From contig NZ_JAHCAS010000001.1 of assembly GCF_019634775.1 (NCBI RefSeq), forward strand, positions 1,680,894 to 1,744,893: a DNA stretch of 64,000 nucleotides. Reading direction: 5' to 3'. Each line of letters begins with the position of its first letter. Positions within the stretch are counted from its first letter, which is position 1. This document shows, one piece after another, positions 61,544 through 64,000 of the stretch. The position numbers and the translations under genes are program-made. Under the pieces are notes generated by a model. That model was not told the DNA's origin. It did not search any database and saw only the letters and a list, made by a program, of their open reading frames with translations. This DNA comes from Dokdonella sp. GTDB taxonomy: Bacteria > Pseudomonadota > Gammaproteobacteria > Xanthomonadales > Rhodanobacteraceae.

Positions 61544-62245
61544 ATGGCAACGATTGGAAAGCGCTACAAGGCCCTCCGCGAGAAGGTCGTTCCGGGCAAG
61601 GCCTATGGCCTCGACGAGGCGATCAAGATCGTCAAGGATGGTGCCAAGACGAAGTTCGTCGAATCGGTCGACGTGGCGATCCGCCTCGGCATCGATGCGA
61701 AGAAGTCCGACCAGGGTGTGCGCGGTTCGTCCGTGCTGCCGCATGGCACCGGCAAGAGCGTGCGCGTGGCAGTGTTCTGCCCGCCGGGTGAGAAGGCCGA
61801 AGCGGCCAAGGCCGCAGGCGCCGATGCGGTCGGCATGGATGACCTCGCCGAACGCATGCAGACCGGCGAGATGAACTACGACCGCGTGATTGCGACGCCG
61901 GACGCGATGCGCGTCGTCGGCAAGCTCGGCCAGCTGCTCGGCCCGCGTGGCCTGATGCCGAATCCGAAGGATGGCTCGGTCGCGGCGGACGTCGTCAATG
62001 CAGTCAAGAACGCGAAGGCGGGTCAGGTGCGTTTCCGCAACGACAAGGCCGGCATCATCCACTGCACGATCGGCAAGGTGAATTTCGAGGCCAGCGCGCT
62101 CAGCGAGAACCTCGGCGCCCTGTTGGCCGACCTCGTCAAGGCGAAGCCCGCCGCGGCAAAGGGCGTGTTCGTGCAGAAGGTGTCGCTGTCGAGCACGATG
62201 GGCGTCGGCGTGGCGATCGATCCGTCGAGCCTGCCGCTCAAGTAA
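61544..62245 (+). CDS. rplA: 50S ribosomal protein L1
   Basis: 233 residues. Forms the L1 stalk and represses rplK-rplA translation by binding the leader. Recognisable: [30 protein letters not shown] and [15 protein letters not shown]. In E. coli L1 recognises an RNA site resembling its 23S site near rplK; I did not identify such a site with confidence here. Confidence 0.97.
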   Translation: MATIGKRYKALREKVVPGKAYGLDEAIKIVKDGAKTKFVESVDVAIRLGIDAKKSDQGVRGSSVLPHGTGKSVRVAVFCPPGEKAEAAKAAGADAVGMDDLAERMQTGEMNYDRVIATPDAMRVVGKLGQLLGPRGLMPNPKDGSVAADVVNAVKNAKAGQVRFRNDKAGIIHCTIGKVNFEASALSENLGALLADLVKAKPAAAKGVFVQKVSLSSTMGVGVAIDPSSLPLK

Positions 62246-62279
62246 GTATTTCCACGGTCGGCTGCCGCGTGCAGCCGGT

Positions 62280-62694
62280 CGGTCGATTTTGAGGGCATCG
62301 CCCGGCCGGAAACGGCTGGGCGACCGCCGTCAAAGACCGCAGGCGGCCAGCACCGCCGGGTCGGGACGCATGGATGCTGTTTCCTGCGAAGGATGATCCC
62401 GATCCGTCGGCAAGGCCTCAAAACAGCCAGCCTGCGCAGATGGTGCCCCTGCTGGACGTTCTCTGTTTCAGGTCGCTGGACAGATCGGTCAGAAAGGCCA
62501 CCGCCGGGACGTATCGACGTCCCCGGCTCCCAGGACGGGAACCGACCAGGACCGCAAGCGGCAGGAGCCGCGAGCGGAATCGAGAGGCAGGGATTCGAGG
62601 TTCGGAAAGGTGGTTCGCGGAAGCGCTTGAGTTCGAGCTCTCCGCTGGTCACCCGCCGCGAATCACGGGCCCCCGCTCTAACGAAGGAGTGCCA
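62280..62694 (+). promoter_or_regulatory. Likely L10 leader, regulatory region before rplJ
   Basis: 449 bp separate rplA and rplJ with no convincing gene; the open frame from 62374 in phase with rplJ lacks protein-like character. Stable hairpin CGCCCGGCCG GAAA CGGCTGGGCG (62299-62322) is extended by TTTGAGGGC/GCCGTCAAA around it. Translational autoregulation by L10(L7/L12)4 binding to this leader is known in E. coli and inferred here. A promoter for rplJL-rpoBC may also lie in it. Confidence 0.6.
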
Positions 62695-63216
62695 ATGGCT
62701 CTCAATCTGTCCCAGAAGAAAGAAGTCGTCGCCGAATTGTCCGGCGTCGCGGGCACGGCCCACTCCCTGATCGCAGCCGAGTATGCAGGCACCACGGTCG
62801 AGCAGTTGACCGCGATGCGCAGGAAGGCACGCGAAACCGGCGTCTACCTGCGTGTCGTCAAGAACACGCTCGCCTCGCGTGCCGTCGCCGGCACCGAGTT
62901 CGAGTGCGTGCAAGACTCGCTCGTCGGTCCGCTGCTGTATGCGTTCTCGACCGAGGAGCCCGGCGCAGCCGGCCGCCTCATCAAGGAGTTCGCCAAGTCG
63001 AACGACAAGCTGAAGCCGAAGGTCGTCGCCGTCGGCGGCCAGCAGTACCCGGCCAGCCATGTCGACGTGCTTGCCGCGCTGCCGACCCGCGATCAGGCGC
63101 TGGCCATGCTGGCCCGTGTGCTCGCCGAACCCGCCGCGATGTTCGCACGCGCGGTCAAGGCGGTCGCCGACAAGCAGGGCGGTGGCGATGTCCCCGCTGC
63201 TGCCGAAACGGCGTGA
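62695..63216 (+). CDS. rplJ: 50S ribosomal protein L10
   Basis: 173 residues. Anchors L7/L12 dimers to the ribosome. [25 protein letters not shown] matches the family N-terminus; AGGAG is five bases upstream. C-terminal helix ([23 protein letters not shown]) is the L7/L12-binding segment. 62 bp ahead of rplL. Confidence 0.97.
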   Translation: MALNLSQKKEVVAELSGVAGTAHSLIAAEYAGTTVEQLTAMRRKARETGVYLRVVKNTLASRAVAGTEFECVQDSLVGPLLYAFSTEEPGAAGRLIKEFAKSNDKLKPKVVAVGGQQYPASHVDVLAALPTRDQALAMLARVLAEPAAMFARAVKAVADKQGGGDVPAAAETA

Positions 63217-63278
63217 CGCCCGACCCGGCGACGATCCACAGAATCCCATCCAGTCAAACATTCAGAAGGTAAACATCA

Positions 63279-63650
63279 ATGTCTCTGTCGAACGATCAGA
63301 TTGTCGACGCGATCGCCGCGAAGTCGCTCATGGAAGTGATGGAGTTGGTCAAGGCCATCGAGGAAAAGTTCGGCGTGTCCGCCGCCGCCCCGGTTGCCGT
63401 GGCGGCCGGTCCGGCCGCTGCCGCCGCTCCGGCCGAGGAGCAGACCGAGTTCACCATCGTGCTGAAGAGCGCGGGTGACAAGAAGGTCGACGTGATCAAG
63501 GCGGTCCGTGCGATCACCGGCCTCGGTCTCAAGGAAGCCAAGGACCTCACCGAAGCGGGTGGTGTCCTCAAGGAAGGCGTGTCGAAGGACGAGGCTGCGA
63601 ACTTCAAGAAGGATCTCGAAGCCGCCGGCGCCACTGTCGAGGTCAAGTGA
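63279..63650 (+). CDS. rplL: 50S ribosomal protein L7/L12
   Basis: 123 residues. N-terminal dimerisation helices (about 1-35), Ala/Pro-rich hinge (about 38-52, [19 protein letters not shown]), C-terminal factor-binding domain ([19 protein letters not shown] and [25 protein letters not shown]). Followed by 302 bp before rpoB. Confidence 0.98.
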   Translation: MSLSNDQIVDAIAAKSLMEVMELVKAIEEKFGVSAAAPVAVAAGPAAAAAPAEEQTEFTIVLKSAGDKKVDVIKAVRAITGLGLKEAKDLTEAGGVLKEGVSKDEAANFKKDLEAAGATVEVK

Positions 63651-63952
63651 CTTCAGGATGAAGTCATCCCGGACAGCCCACGGACGGGCGGCGATCCGGG
63701 GTCCAGCGCCTGCATCGATGCAGTACGCCGGGCTCCGTCCATCGCCGGAATGACGCCAAGAAGCCTGGGGGTGCAAACCCCCGGGCTTTGTCCGTTGCAG
63801 CAACGGGATTGGTGATTGGCGATACGGGATTCGCAAGAGCAGGCAAAGCCGCCGGTTCCTGACGAATTCCGAATCCCCAATCCCGAATCCCGGCATTTCA
63901 AACCCCGGCTGGCGTCCCCCGCGCTGGCCAAGCTCCGAGGCGGTACCCCACG
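63651..63952 (+). promoter_or_regulatory. rplL-rpoB intergenic region with attenuator-like hairpin and repeats
   Basis: No gene. Three features: an inverted pair GTCATCCCGGA/TCGCCGGAATGAC (about 63663-63753); the hairpin AAGCCTGGGGG TGCAAA CCCCCGGGCTT (63761-63787) followed by TTGTCC, an attenuator-like terminator between rplL and rpoB, as known in E. coli for partial termination; and a heptamer-repeat element at 63804-63892. Confidence 0.6.
63804..63892. repeat. GGGATTG-heptamer inverted repeat
   Basis: Left arm with GGGATTGGTGATTGGCGAT and GGGATTCG, right arm GAATTCCGAATCCCCAATCC-like. Same family as 60963, less regular. Between the attenuator hairpin and rpoB. Confidence 0.75.
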
Positions 63953-64000
63953 ATGACCTACTCGTTCACTGAAAAGAAGCGCATCCGCAAGGATTTCGGC
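63953..64000 (+). CDS. rpoB: RNA polymerase beta subunit, 5' end only
   Basis: First 16 codons read MTYSFTEKKRIRKDFG, the standard RpoB N-terminus; the rest lies outside the window. Position after rplL is universal in this operon. ATG at 63953. Confidence 0.93.
   Translation, partial: MTYSFTEKKRIRKDFG

Noticed and set aside
62374..62694. N-terminal extension of L10
   Set aside because: The open frame is low-complexity Arg/Pro-rich; the conserved L10 N-terminus starts at 62695 with AGGAG ahead.

Overview
This GC-rich window with no insertion sequence, integrase or CRISPR array reads as a chromosomal segment of a gammaproteobacterium of the Xanthomonadales/Lysobacterales type. That is inferred from gene order (hemA / TPR lipoprotein-lolB-ispE-tRNA-Gln-prs-rplY-pth-ychF; tRNA-Tyr-Gly-Thr-tuf-tRNA-Trp-secE-nusG-rplKAJL-rpoB), from close fabA/fabB and gcvP matches, and from intergenic palindromes of the kind common in that order. 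The exact genus cannot be read from sequence alone.

Layout. 1-9.4 kb: end of coaD, a lipoprotein, a YfhL-type ferredoxin, a lipoprotein gamma-glutamyltransferase, an MBL hydrolase, three small envelope genes, a NUDIX hydrolase, a secreted beta-propeller protein, a 5'-3' exonuclease and a nitroreductase. 9.5-12.5 kb: three-gene proton-translocating transhydrogenase (pntAA-pntAB-pntB). 12.8-17.4 kb: GT2 and GT39 lipid glycosyltransferases divergent from an OmpR/histidine-kinase pair. 17.5-19.2 kb: fabA-fabB. 19.4-26 kb: small membrane proteins, a PNPOx-like protein divergent from a MocR regulator, sufT, and a REC/GGDEF/EAL-like protein whose output domains look catalytically dead. 26.4-28.7 kb: secreted subtilase with PKD and two almost identical PPC domains. 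28.9-34.4 kb: asparaginase-like protein, AidB-like acyl-CoA dehydrogenase, DUF2069, wrbA, BrkB-like protein, TlpA-like thioredoxin, acylphosphatase. 34.5-39.3 kb: gcvP under a glycine riboswitch, ppk2, moaB. 39.3-49.4 kb: SPINDLY/OGT-like transferase, prfA, a pair of M16 peptidase genes, a 47-bp tandem array, a sigma-54 response regulator and hemA. 49.5-57.3 kb: envelope/translation cluster. 57.5-64 kb: tRNA-tuf-secE-nusG-ribosomal protein cluster running into rpoB.

Most striking signals. (1) Directly after tRNA-Tyr a 160-bp unit, which carries an 18-nt copy of the tRNA 3' end including CCA, is tandemly repeated about 3.8 times before tRNA-Gly. The architecture parallels the E. coli tyrT locus (178-bp repeats with a tRNA 3' piece, source of rtT RNA) but sits in the tufB-type operon of a different order. 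Each unit folds strongly and pairs the tRNA-derived piece with a perfect Shine-Dalgarno-like stretch. (2) One family of REP-like palindromes is scattered through the window, in one place expanded to a 17-copy 47-bp array; in two places it supplies the stop codon of the neighbouring gene. (3) A second repeat family built from GGGATTC-like heptamers forms long hairpins; a diverged copy encodes the last codons and stop of pth. (4) A 164-bp long hairpin element lies upstream of the glycine riboswitch.
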